A stretch of 35,712 nucleotides of DNA from an uncultured Sphingobacteriaceae bacterium (GTDB lineage Bacteria > Bacteroidota > Bacteroidia > Sphingobacteriales > Sphingobacteriaceae), in assembly GCA_946480915.1 (NCBI GenBank), contig CAMLLO010000045.1, positions 1-35,712 of the forward strand. Reading direction: 5' to 3'. Below, in pieces: positions 1 through 7,800 of the stretch. Made by a program: the position numbers and the translations under genes. The notes beneath the pieces were generated by a model. That model was not told the DNA's origin, searched no databases, and saw nothing but the letters and a program-made list of their open reading frames with translations. Position 1 is the stretch's first letter, and every line of letters begins with the position of its first letter.

Positions 1-1
1 G

Positions 2-76
2 TATGCCAAGCAGGGAAGGGTGAGGATGAATGTTTCGCTGGTTGATTTAGAGAGATTATTGAATAAGGATATTTAG
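2..76 (+). CDS. 3' end of an unidentified gene (partial)
   Basis: An open frame runs from the window edge for 24 codons to a TAG stop. The visible C-terminus ends in VDLERLLNKDI and looks like a charged helix. The rest of the gene is outside the window, so no function can be given. The gene would converge on the bacilliredoxin gene, and the hairpin at 127-168 lies between them. The call rests only on an open frame and on its being the only open-frame candidate at this edge. Confidence 0.35.
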   Translation, partial: YAKQGRVRMNVSLVDLERLLNKDI

Positions 77-126
77 GAGGTTAAAGGTAAAAGTTGCAAG
101 GGAGGAATAGCTGACGAGTTATCCGC

Positions 127-168
127 AAAAAAAGCAAGAGCTTGGATCATATGATACAAGCTCTTGCT
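127..168 (-). terminator. Rho-independent terminator of the bacilliredoxin gene
   Basis: A perfect 12-bp inverted repeat (AGCAAGAGCTTG at 133-144, CAAGCTCTTGCT at 157-168) is followed, on the minus strand, by a run of seven T (A-run at 127-133 on plus). It lies about 40 bp past the stop of the minus-strand bacilliredoxin gene. The loop itself contains the palindrome ATCATATGAT. Confidence 0.85.
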
Positions 169-208
169 AATTAATCGATGAAATCTCACCAATAAGTGAA
201 ATTCTTTA

Positions 209-619
209 TTAACAATATTGCTCAAAAGCGCCGATTAAATTATCAGCGATCATTTGTGCCGGGCGACCTTCGATCTGATGACGTTCAATAATGTGAACCA
301 ATTTCCCGTCTTTAAATAATGCCATGGATGGAGAAGAAGGAGGATAGGGCATCATGTAACTTCTGGCCTGATCAACAGCTGCTTTTTCTACTCCAGCAAA
401 TACCGTGATTAGTTTATTGGGATGCTTAGAATGTTGTGACGCGATTTTGGCTGCAGGGCGTGCATTGGCAGCAGCGCATCCGCATACCGAATTTACTACA
501 ACAAAAACAGTTCCTTCGCCGGCAATTGCTGCATCAACTTCTTCCGCTGTTTTTAAATCTTCAAACCCAACTTTGGTCAAATCCTCCCTCATGGGGGCAA
601 CTAAATATTCTGGATACAT
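209..619 (-). CDS. Bacilliredoxin, BrxA/BrxB (YphP/YqiW) family
   Basis: The 136-residue protein starts MYPEYLVAPMREDL and has the family's CGC active site (C46-G47-C48 in NSVCGCAAANARPA). In this family the thiols remove bacillithiol or similar low-molecular-weight thiols from proteins, or act as a disulfide reductase. A longer frame runs upstream to 709, but the family N-terminus begins at the internal Met, so the start is placed at 619. It is divergent from ahcY and ends in a strong terminator. Which thiol it serves in this organism cannot be read from the sequence. Confidence 0.9.
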   Translation of the reverse strand: MYPEYLVAPMREDLTKVGFEDLKTAEEVDAAIAGEGTVFVVVNSVCGCAAANARPAAKIASQHSKHPNKLITVFAGVEKAAVDQARSYMMPYPPSSPSMALFKDGKLVHIIERHQIEGRPAQMIADNLIGAFEQYC

Positions 620-721
620 ACTTTTATGTTTTACGATTTTTGAATTACAAATACTATGTAATAACTTCTGCAAAAATAATGCTATCGCGTCAAATGTAAA
701 AATTAGCATATCAATGCTTTG

Positions 722-745
722 TCACATTTAATTGCTCAAATGTGA
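722..745. promoter_or_regulatory. Inverted repeat upstream of ahcY, possible operator
   Basis: TCACATTT (722-729) and AAATGTGA (738-745) form a perfect 8-bp inverted repeat with an 8-bp spacer. It lies between the divergent bacilliredoxin and ahcY genes, 15 bp upstream of the predicted ahcY -33 box. It could be a regulator site or a small hairpin; which one is not shown. Confidence 0.35.
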
Positions 746-759
746 TAAATTTATAAATG

Positions 760-791
760 TTTGATATTCATAGGCTGATCCCGTATTTTTG
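760..791 (+). promoter_or_regulatory. ahcY promoter (Bacteroidota type)
   Basis: A TTTG -33 box (760-763) and a TATTTTTG -7 box (784-791, consensus TAnnTTTG) are separated by 20 bp, the usual spacing for the primary sigma factor of this phylum. The ATG of ahcY follows 23 bp later. Confidence 0.6.
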
Positions 792-814
792 TAGTTCATT
801 TTAAAAAACAAACT

Positions 815-2131
815 ATGTCATCAGTAGAGACAACTTACATTCCTTACAAAGTTAAGGACATCTCCCTAGCAGAATGGGGCCGCAAAGAAATCGGACTTGC
901 AGAAGCAGAAATGCCGGGTCTTATGGCTCTTCGCGAAGAATTTGGTGCTTCTCAGCCCTTAAAAGGTGCACGTATCGCTGGATGTCTGCACATGACCATT
1001 CAAACTGCGGTACTTATTGAAACACTTATCGCTTTAGGTGCTGAAGTTACCTGGTCATCATGTAACATTTTTTCAACCCAGGATCACGCTGCTGCTGCAA
1101 TTGCTGCCGCAGGTATTCAGGTGTACGCCTGGAAAGGTCTTAACGAGGAAGAGTTTGACTGGTGTATCGAGCAAACATTATTTTTCGGCGAAGATCGCAA
1201 ACCATTAAACATGATTTTGGATGATGGTGGCGATTTAACGAACATGGTATTTGATAGGTTCCCTGAACTTATCGCCGAAATCAAAGGTTTATCAGAAGAA
1301 ACTACAACCGGTGTTCACCGTTTGTACGAGCGTATGAAAAACGGAACATTGCACTTACCTGCAATCAACGTGAACGACTCGGTTACAAAATCAAAATTTG
1401 ACAATAAATACGGCTGCCGCGAGTCATTAGTAGACGCAATCCGTCGTGCTACCGATATCATGATGGCTGGAAAAGTTGCCGTTGTTTGCGGTTATGGTGA
1501 TGTAGGAAAAGGTTCTGCAGAGTCGTTAAGCTCTCAAGGTGTACGTGTGATAGTTACTGAAATCGATCCTATCTGTGCTTTACAGGCAGCTATGGAAGGT
1601 TATGAAGTGAAGAAATTCGCTACTGCTGTTTTAGAGGCAGACATTATTGTAACAACTACCGGTAACTGCGATATCGTTCGTGCCGAACATTTCAAAGTGA
1701 TGAAAGATAAAGCAATTGTTTGTAATATCGGTCACTTCGATAACGAGATCGATATGGCATGGTTAAATACCAATTACGGTCATACTAAAATTGAAATCAA
1801 ACCTCAGGTAGATAAATATACAATTGATGGAAAAGACATTATTGTTTTAGCGGAAGGTCGTTTGGTAAATCTTGGTTGTGCAACCGGCCACCCGTCATTT
1901 GTAATGTCTAATTCATTTACCAATCAAACTTTGGCTCAATTAGAGCTTTGGACAAACCCTGGTAAATACGAGAATAAGGTATATACGCTTCCTAAACATT
2001 TAGACGAGAAAGTTGCTCGTTTGCACCTTGCTAAAATTGGTGTAGAATTAGATGTACTCGATCAGCATCAAGCTGATTACATCGGCGTAAATGTTGAAGG
2101 TCCGTTCAAGCCAGAAGCTTACAGATATTAA
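815..2131 (+). CDS. ahcY: Adenosylhomocysteinase (SAH hydrolase)
   Basis: It hydrolyses S-adenosylhomocysteine reversibly to homocysteine and adenosine with bound NAD, clearing the product inhibitor of methyltransferases in the cytosol. The 438-residue protein is of normal family length. Near the N-terminus it has [16 protein letters not shown]; the substrate-site segment [20 protein letters not shown] follows; the NAD-binding loop is [11 protein letters not shown]. The C-terminus ends in the family signature PFKPEAYRY. It is monocistronic, with its own promoter at 760-791 and a strong terminator at 2154-2190. Confidence 0.98.
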   Translation: MSSVETTYIPYKVKDISLAEWGRKEIGLAEAEMPGLMALREEFGASQPLKGARIAGCLHMTIQTAVLIETLIALGAEVTWSSCNIFSTQDHAAAAIAAAGIQVYAWKGLNEEEFDWCIEQTLFFGEDRKPLNMILDDGGDLTNMVFDRFPELIAEIKGLSEETTTGVHRLYERMKNGTLHLPAINVNDSVTKSKFDNKYGCRESLVDAIRRATDIMMAGKVAVVCGYGDVGKGSAESLSSQGVRVIVTEIDPICALQAAMEGYEVKKFATAVLEADIIVTTTGNCDIVRAEHFKVMKDKAIVCNIGHFDNEIDMAWLNTNYGHTKIEIKPQVDKYTIDGKDIIVLAEGRLVNLGCATGHPSFVMSNSFTNQTLAQLELWTNPGKYENKVYTLPKHLDEKVARLHLAKIGVELDVLDQHQADYIGVNVEGPFKPEAYRY

Positions 2132-2153
2132 GATTTTGCCTCAGTAATATGTT

Positions 2154-2190
2154 AGGCCTATACGCTTTTTAAAGAGTATAGGCCTTTTTT
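2154..2190 (+). terminator. Rho-independent terminator of ahcY
   Basis: A perfect 10-bp stem, AGGCCTATAC (2154-2163) with GTATAGGCCT (2176-2185), runs into a T-tract ending at 2190, 23 bp after the ahcY stop. Confidence 0.9.
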
Positions 2191-2228
2191 ATAAAACTAA
2201 TTTCAAAGGTTGCAAAATCTTATAGCCT

Positions 2229-3239
2229 TTACTCGCCTGATTTTGGCTTGATATTCTTTAGGTTAAATTTCGGCTTATAAGCAGGCTTCGGTTTCTCTTC
2301 GTCTCTGGTGTCATCACTTCTTCTCAGGTCCATATCATTGTCCTGAATTTCTTGTTCAGGAGTTTTGTTTTCGGTTGATGAGGATATTTTCCTTTCAATA
2401 TCAGGTCCGTTTGCCTGTTCTACGTGGTCTTGAGTGCTTGCATGTGCAATTTCTTCAGAACTAAGCGCAGCAGTTTGCTCTTCTCCTGTAGTTTTTTTCG
2501 GAATGTTTTTCAGCTTAAACTTAGGTTTATAAGCTTCCTTTTTTTCTGTGTCTTTTTGTTCTTCTGGATTCGAAGCAGATGCTTCGGAAATTCCTTGCTG
2601 ACCGGGGCGACTGTCTGATGTTTGCGCATCTGCGCTATTTGTATCCGGAGTTGGTTTAACATTCCTAGGCTTAAAGCCGGGCTTCCGGACAACGGATTTG
2701 CTTTCTTCGGACTTCTCTTCCTTGGTTTCCTCCGGAACATTAACTTCTTCCGACTTTATATCAACTTGTTTTCCTGGAATATTCCGGGGGCTGAATCCTG
2801 GTTTAACCGGTGGTGTGCTTTCCGCTTTCTCTTCTTGACTTTCGGCCGACATCTCAACGTTTTTAACCGGAATATTTCTTGGTTTAAACGCAGGTTTAGC
2901 AATAGGCTTCGATTCTGATTGTTCTTCTACTGCTGGGGCTTTATTGATGTTAGCACTTTTAAAGCGTGGAACAAAGGCAGGTTTCTGTTCAATTGTTGGA
3001 GAGCTTAGTGGCTCCGCCTGAGAAGCAATAGCGCTTTCGACTTGTGTTACCGCCTTTTCGGGCTGCTTTAAATGGTAAAGCCGGCGAAGCTTATTGAACC
3101 AGAATTTCTTTGTATGGTCGAAACTCTTTTCGCCCATTGAAGCAAAATGGCTTTTGAATTCATTATAAAGTGACGGTTCAGCTTTTTCAAGCTGAATCAG
3201 GTCTATTTTTTTCTTTGCAAAGAATTCTTCAAAAGTCAT
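2229..3239 (-). CDS. KPxF-repeat low-complexity protein, function unknown
   Basis: This 336-residue protein is not assigned to a family. Residues 1-60 look folded and basic (MTFEEFFAKKKIDLIQLEKA ... FWFNKLRRLYHLK). The rest is a Lys/Glu/Pro/Ser-rich, probably disordered chain. It carries six copies of a short motif, K-P-x-F-x-(P/L)-(R/K)-N-(I/V), near residues 86, 115, 146, 186, 237 and 321, spaced roughly 30-85 residues apart. No signal peptide or membrane segment is visible, so a cytosolic or nucleoid-associated role is plausible but unproven. The start lies 16 bp downstream of the HigA-like gene's stop, so the two may be co-transcribed. Confidence 0.8.
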   Translation of the reverse strand: MTFEEFFAKKKIDLIQLEKAEPSLYNEFKSHFASMGEKSFDHTKKFWFNKLRRLYHLKQPEKAVTQVESAIASQAEPLSSPTIEQKPAFVPRFKSANINKAPAVEEQSESKPIAKPAFKPRNIPVKNVEMSAESQEEKAESTPPVKPGFSPRNIPGKQVDIKSEEVNVPEETKEEKSEESKSVVRKPGFKPRNVKPTPDTNSADAQTSDSRPGQQGISEASASNPEEQKDTEKKEAYKPKFKLKNIPKKTTGEEQTAALSSEEIAHASTQDHVEQANGPDIERKISSSTENKTPEQEIQDNDMDLRRSDDTRDEEKPKPAYKPKFNLKNIKPKSGE

Positions 3240-3255
3240 CTTTATCGAGCACTCA

Positions 3256-3612
3256 TTAATAAGCCTGAATTAAAACATCAGTAGGGATATGTAGTTTTTC
3301 ATGAAGCTGCCTGATCATATCTAGCGAGAGTTTTCTTTTCTTATTCAGTATTTCACTTGCTCTGCTTTTTAGGCCCACAACTTTGGCCAGGTCTGATTGG
3401 GTATAGCCAAGTTGCTCCATCCTGAATTTAATCGCTTCAATCGGGTCTGGTAAATCAATAGGAAAATGTTCATTTTCATACTGATCGATCAAAATTCCCA
3501 ATATTTCCAGCTCATCACCCTCGGTTGTGCCTTTCTTTGCATCGAATATTATTTCAAGTCTTTCCAAGGCTTGATGATAATCCGTATCGTTTTTTATCGG
3601 TCTTAAGTTCAT
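3256..3612 (-). CDS. HigA-type antitoxin, XRE helix-turn-helix
   Basis: The 118-residue protein has an acidic N-terminal half with a YENEHFPIDLPDPIEAIKFRM segment. A C-terminal XRE helix-turn-helix follows (GYTQSDLAKVVGLKSRASEILNKKRKLSLDMIRQLHEKL), the layout of HigA antitoxins of higBA modules. It starts three bases after the toxin gene's stop, in the usual toxin-first order. It should neutralise the upstream HigB and repress the pair. The perfect palindrome at 937-951 of the 3 kb region (3937-3951), upstream of higB, is the natural candidate operator. Confidence 0.85.
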   Translation of the reverse strand: MNLRPIKNDTDYHQALERLEIIFDAKKGTTEGDELEILGILIDQYENEHFPIDLPDPIEAIKFRMEQLGYTQSDLAKVVGLKSRASEILNKKRKLSLDMIRQLHEKLHIPTDVLIQAY

Positions 3613-3615
3613 TTG

Positions 3616-3909
3616 TCAAATTTTAGTCGCATCAATTTTGTCATACTCCTTGTGAGTTCCGATAAATCGAATCCACATCATTTGATACTGAAAATTAATT
3701 TTAACAATCAGTCTATAATTATTCCCTTTAATATTAAATATCACTCTGGTGTCACCAAGAATGCTTGCAGTTGGATATTCATTTTTTATCTCGTTTGCAT
3801 TCCTCCATGTACTCTGTTCTGCTTCACGATACCACGATTTAAGTTGTTGCTCACAATCAGCATGTTTTTCCCAAAAGTCCCGAAGAACTTTTTTAGCAAT
3901 TACTCTCAA
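3616..3909 (-). CDS. HigB-type mRNA interferase toxin
   Basis: The 97-residue protein fits the HigB toxin family: RVIAKKVLRDFWEKH at the N-terminus, then RNANEIKNEYPTASIL, an RVIFNIKGNNYRLIV strand pair and the ending RFIGTHKEYDKID. Family members cleave mRNA, often at the ribosome. The start codon is TTG (minus strand at 3909-3907), the only start consistent with the family N-terminus. Together with the HTH gene immediately downstream it forms a toxin-antitoxin pair sitting between ahcY and yebC. Confidence 0.88.
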   Translation of the reverse strand: MRVIAKKVLRDFWEKHADCEQQLKSWYREAEQSTWRNANEIKNEYPTASILGDTRVIFNIKGNNYRLIVKINFQYQMMWIRFIGTHKEYDKIDATKI

Positions 3910-3936
3910 CTTTAGATTCTACAAGATAAGATAAAG

Positions 3937-3951
3937 TTCCCATATTGGGAA
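3937..3951. promoter_or_regulatory. Palindromic operator candidate for higBA
   Basis: TTCCCATATTGGGAA is a perfect palindrome with 6-bp arms and a TAT centre, 27 bp upstream of the TTG start of the toxin gene. HTH antitoxins of this type normally bind such sites to autoregulate the pair. No other regulator is nearby. Confidence 0.5.
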
Positions 3952-3997
3952 ATTTATTATTGATTCAGTGCAACAGCAGCCTGTTTATAGGTGCTCT

Positions 3998-4726
3998 TTA
4001 TTCAGCCATATTATGATAAACAGCCTGCACATCATCGTCTTCTTCCAGTTTATCAATTAATTTAAATACGTCTGCCGCCTGCTCTTCGGAAACCTCTGCG
4101 TGAGAAAGTGCTACCCTTTCCAGTTTTGCACTTTTCATTTCAAAGCCTTTTTCTTCCAGTGCCTTTTGCATTTTGCCAAAATCTTCGAATGCAGTATGAA
4201 TTACGCCGATATCATTTCCTTCTTCGTCTGCTTCAATATATAGATCTTCAAGACCGGCATCAATAAGCTCAAATTCCAATTCTTCCAAATCTAAATCCTC
4301 AGGTGGAACAAATCTAAAAACAGCTTTACGATTAAAAATAAAATCAAGTGATCCTGTTTTGCCTAAAGTTCCGCCGGTTTTATTGAAATAACTACGAACA
4401 TTTGCAACCGTTCTGTTGGTGTTATCGGTGGCTGTTTCGATCAGGATAGCAACGCCATGTGGTGCATATCCTTCGTAAACTAGTTCTTCGTAGTTTGAGT
4501 CGTCTTTGTTGGATGCTCTTTTGATTGCAGCATCAACCCGATCTTTGGGCATGTTTACCGCCTTGGAGTTTTGGATTGCTGTGCGTAAACGGGAGTTTGT
4601 TTCCGGGTTCGGACCGCCCGACTTTACAGCCATTACAATTTCTTTCCCCAACCGGGTAAACTGAACAGCCATTTTGGCCCAGCGCTTAAATTTTCTTTCT
4701 TTACGGAATTCGAATGCTCTTCCCAT
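3998..4726 (-). CDS. YebC/PmpR family protein (TACO1-like)
   Basis: The 242-residue protein starts MGRAFEFRKERKFKRWAKMA, a Bacteroidota variant of the usual MAGHSKWxxIK start. It keeps the family's core signatures: GGPNPETNSRLRTAIQNSKAVNMPKDRVDAAIKRA, and YEGYAPHGVAILIETATDN followed by VRSYFNKTGGTLG. Family members act as transcription regulators in older reports and as translation factors that relieve ribosome stalling in newer ones; sequence does not separate these roles. It is encoded alone, with a -7-like TACTTTTG at 4752-4759 on the minus strand. Confidence 0.93.
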   Translation of the reverse strand: MGRAFEFRKERKFKRWAKMAVQFTRLGKEIVMAVKSGGPNPETNSRLRTAIQNSKAVNMPKDRVDAAIKRASNKDDSNYEELVYEGYAPHGVAILIETATDNTNRTVANVRSYFNKTGGTLGKTGSLDFIFNRKAVFRFVPPEDLDLEELEFELIDAGLEDLYIEADEEGNDIGVIHTAFEDFGKMQKALEEKGFEMKSAKLERVALSHAEVSEEQAADVFKLIDKLEEDDDVQAVYHNMAE

Positions 4727-4869
4727 TTATAAAAAGTAAAAAATTAAAGTGCAAAAGTAAAAATTAAAACAGAAATGATTGAATGTTATTCCTCCCGATT
4801 TTGCAACTCTGGTAACGAAATAATTAATAAGGTTAGCCCATCGGCTTGCGCGAAAATATCTTGGGTTTA

Positions 4870-7800
4870 CTAGTGGAATTTAGCTGCCAGAACACAAGGT
4901 TTTCTGAATTTAATTGTTTGACCACCCAGGCTAAAGCCTTCAAAATAAACTATGTAAATACCTATCGGCGCTCGTTGCCCGCTCTCATTCACTCCATCCC
5001 AAGTCAAAGTTCCTTCAGACGCGAGTGTGGTGTTTCTGGTTAGTCTCTTAATTAACATGCCTTTATCATCGTAGATACTCGTGTTTGCAACTATTCCTGC
5101 TTCTTTAAAGTGATAATTTATCTGAAGTGCATCTTCAAAGCCATCATTGTCGGGTGAGAAGGTTTTTGATGTCAGAACGATTTCCTCTGCACCAGGAAAA
5201 TTCGTCTCGATGAACTGCGAGTTTCTATAGCCTGGTGTGGCAAAGCCGACAGATGCTGCAGCCGAACGAAAGTTTCCGACTTCATTAGTAGGCCTGTTAA
5301 AATCAGATCTCTCAAGAGAAATTCCTTTGGCATCTTTAATCAGCGCGAAATGCATTTTTTCCGAATAGTCGAACTGATCGATGCGGCTTTCTCCAGATAA
5401 AATTACCACAGAGCCTTTATCGCTGTTGAAAGCAGGCAACGACGATACTTTTAAAAATGCCTGGGGATTTTCTGTATGGTAATTGGCCTTAACATTGTCG
5501 GGATCGGTGCTCAATACTAAATATTGATCAGGGGCTAAGAGAAAAGTGTTGATTGAAAGGTTTTTTTTGCTTGTGATGCTGTCGGGCACTTTAATAGTTG
5601 CAATCGTAAGCTCTTTTAGATCGAGCGTGTTTTTAGAGTTGTTATAAATTTCTACGAAATCGTTGCCTCCTGTTCGCGGGTTAAACAATAGCTCAGAGAT
5701 CAGGATATCGTTTTTCATAATTCTATGCGGATAGTAAAACCCGGCAGTATTGTGTGTAGGGGAAATCGTTGATCCCTGACAATCAGTAATACCAGTACTT
5801 TTAACTACATAGTTATTCCCTCTGGTTATTGGAGTTTTCCATTTAAGTTCAAATTCAGTTTCCGTTACTGACACTACTTTTTCAGGTAATCCTATTCCAT
5901 TATTAACCGAATAATTTAACGGGTTTGAAGCAGTCGTGCTATCCGGAGGACGATTGAACATAATCAGGATGCTAACGCTATCCACTAGCTTTGCTTCTAA
6001 AACGCTTAATGCTGAATTTTTGAATATCTGGTGAACTGAGTTTTGCCGACCAGGTGTTCCTCCGCTTGTGTCGTTGCTGGCCATCCAATTTTGGGCTTCG
6101 GTGCAAAAGGAATGTAGGCTTATTCGTTCAAGCGACCAGCCTCCATTTCTCTTTTTGTCGCTTTTGTACCAGGTGTCCTTGTACGAAACCGAATCCGCCA
6201 AGCGCCCTGTATGACTTTTAAGTGTTAGCTGCTCTGATGTATTATTTAGAGAGGGCCAGGGGCTGAGGCCAATTGTTTTTCCAAAAGACCTATATTGTGT
6301 AGTATCTGCCGCAGAACAAAGAATTATATGTTGCTGAGGGAGAATGAATGCTTTCTTGATTATCGATCGGGTTGACTGATCACTAAGAATCCAGCCATCC
6401 AAATCAACGATATTCTTGCCGGGATTATAGATCTCTACAAATTCAGCTAGCGGTAATTGTACTTCGGGCGATGGGTCGGCGAAAATTTCTGTAATGTAAA
6501 GTATCGCAGTGTCAAGTCTCACTGGCGGTGCTTTGGGGGTAGTGAAGCTAAACTTTGTTGTCTCAATAGGATTACCTGCACAGTCTTTTAGTTGTTCGAT
6601 GGCTAAGAAATAGGTTGTGTTTGGTTTAAGTTTTTCATTGCAAGTGAAAGTTGCTTTAAGTGCTCGCGAATCAAAAACGAGGGATTTTTCGGAGGCGCCC
6701 TGATTTAAAGAAAACGCATTCGTTGCTGTGAGAATATCGACGTGTTTATTGAAATAGATATTGATGCTTGTGTCTGATAATTGCTGAATACTATCTGCTT
6801 TAAAAGGTATTTTATCGTAGTTTTTCAAGGCGACAGAATTTAACTTGCCCGGCGTACCGCCAGAAGTGTCAATAGACGATTTCCAGTTAAATAAGCCACT
6901 GCACACAGAAGTGTAATCTATCCTTTCCAGCGACCAGCCACCTTGTTTCTTGCTTGTCGAACTATGCCATGTATCTGAATAAGCGATAGAATCAATCAGC
7001 CTTTCTTTAAAGCTTTTAATGAAAACAGTACCGGAAGCATTGGTTAATGTTGGCCATGGTGAAATACCGATGGTTTTGCCCAAGCTTTTATACTGAGCGC
7101 TATCGGCTGCGGGACAGATAACAAGGTATCCATTGGGTAAAATGCAAGCTTTTCTTAATGTTGATTTTGCTGATGATGCATGCAGTGTCCAGCCATCTAA
7201 ATCGATTGTGTCCTTCCCAGGGTTGTAAATTTCTATAAATTCAGCAAGCGGTAATTTTACTTCAGGCGAGGGATCGGCAAAGATTTCTGTAATAAATAAC
7301 TTCGCGGTGTCTACCCGGACAGGTGGAAGTTTTGGCGTGCTAAAAACCAGTGAGGTATTCGGCGTAATGTTGTTTCCTGCACAGTCTTTTAAGTTGGAGA
7401 TAGTTAATTGGTAATTGGTATTCGGCAGAAAGGAATTGTTGAAAAGAAGGGTAACCTGTTTTGTGCTTAACCCAGCCAATACTGATTTTAGATTGGTGGA
7501 CGCAGGAGTTAAAGTGAAACTATTTACAGCTGCGGAGACCTCAAAAGGTTTATTAAAATAGACAGTCACCGTCGAATCGGATAGTTTTTTGATACTATCT
7601 GCTTTAAAAGGTATTTTATCATAGTCTTTCAAAGCGACAGAATTAATCTTGCCCGGCGTTCCGCCAGAAGTGTCAATAGACGTGCTCCAGTTAAATAAGC
7701 CACTGCACACAGAAGTGTAATCCACTCTTTCAAGCGACCAGCCACCTTGTTTCTTGCTTATTGAACTGTGCCAGGTATCTGAGTAAGAAATTGAATCAAT

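Noticed and set aside
619..709. The longer bacilliredoxin start at 709.
   Set aside because: The family N-terminus is MYPEYL; the 30 extra residues have no family support and would remove the promoter region.
405..731. A plus-strand frame opposite the bacilliredoxin gene, and other long antisense frames (for example opposite mreB, purH and the glycosidase).
   Set aside because: They lie entirely opposite well-recognised genes and have no protein-like features of their own.
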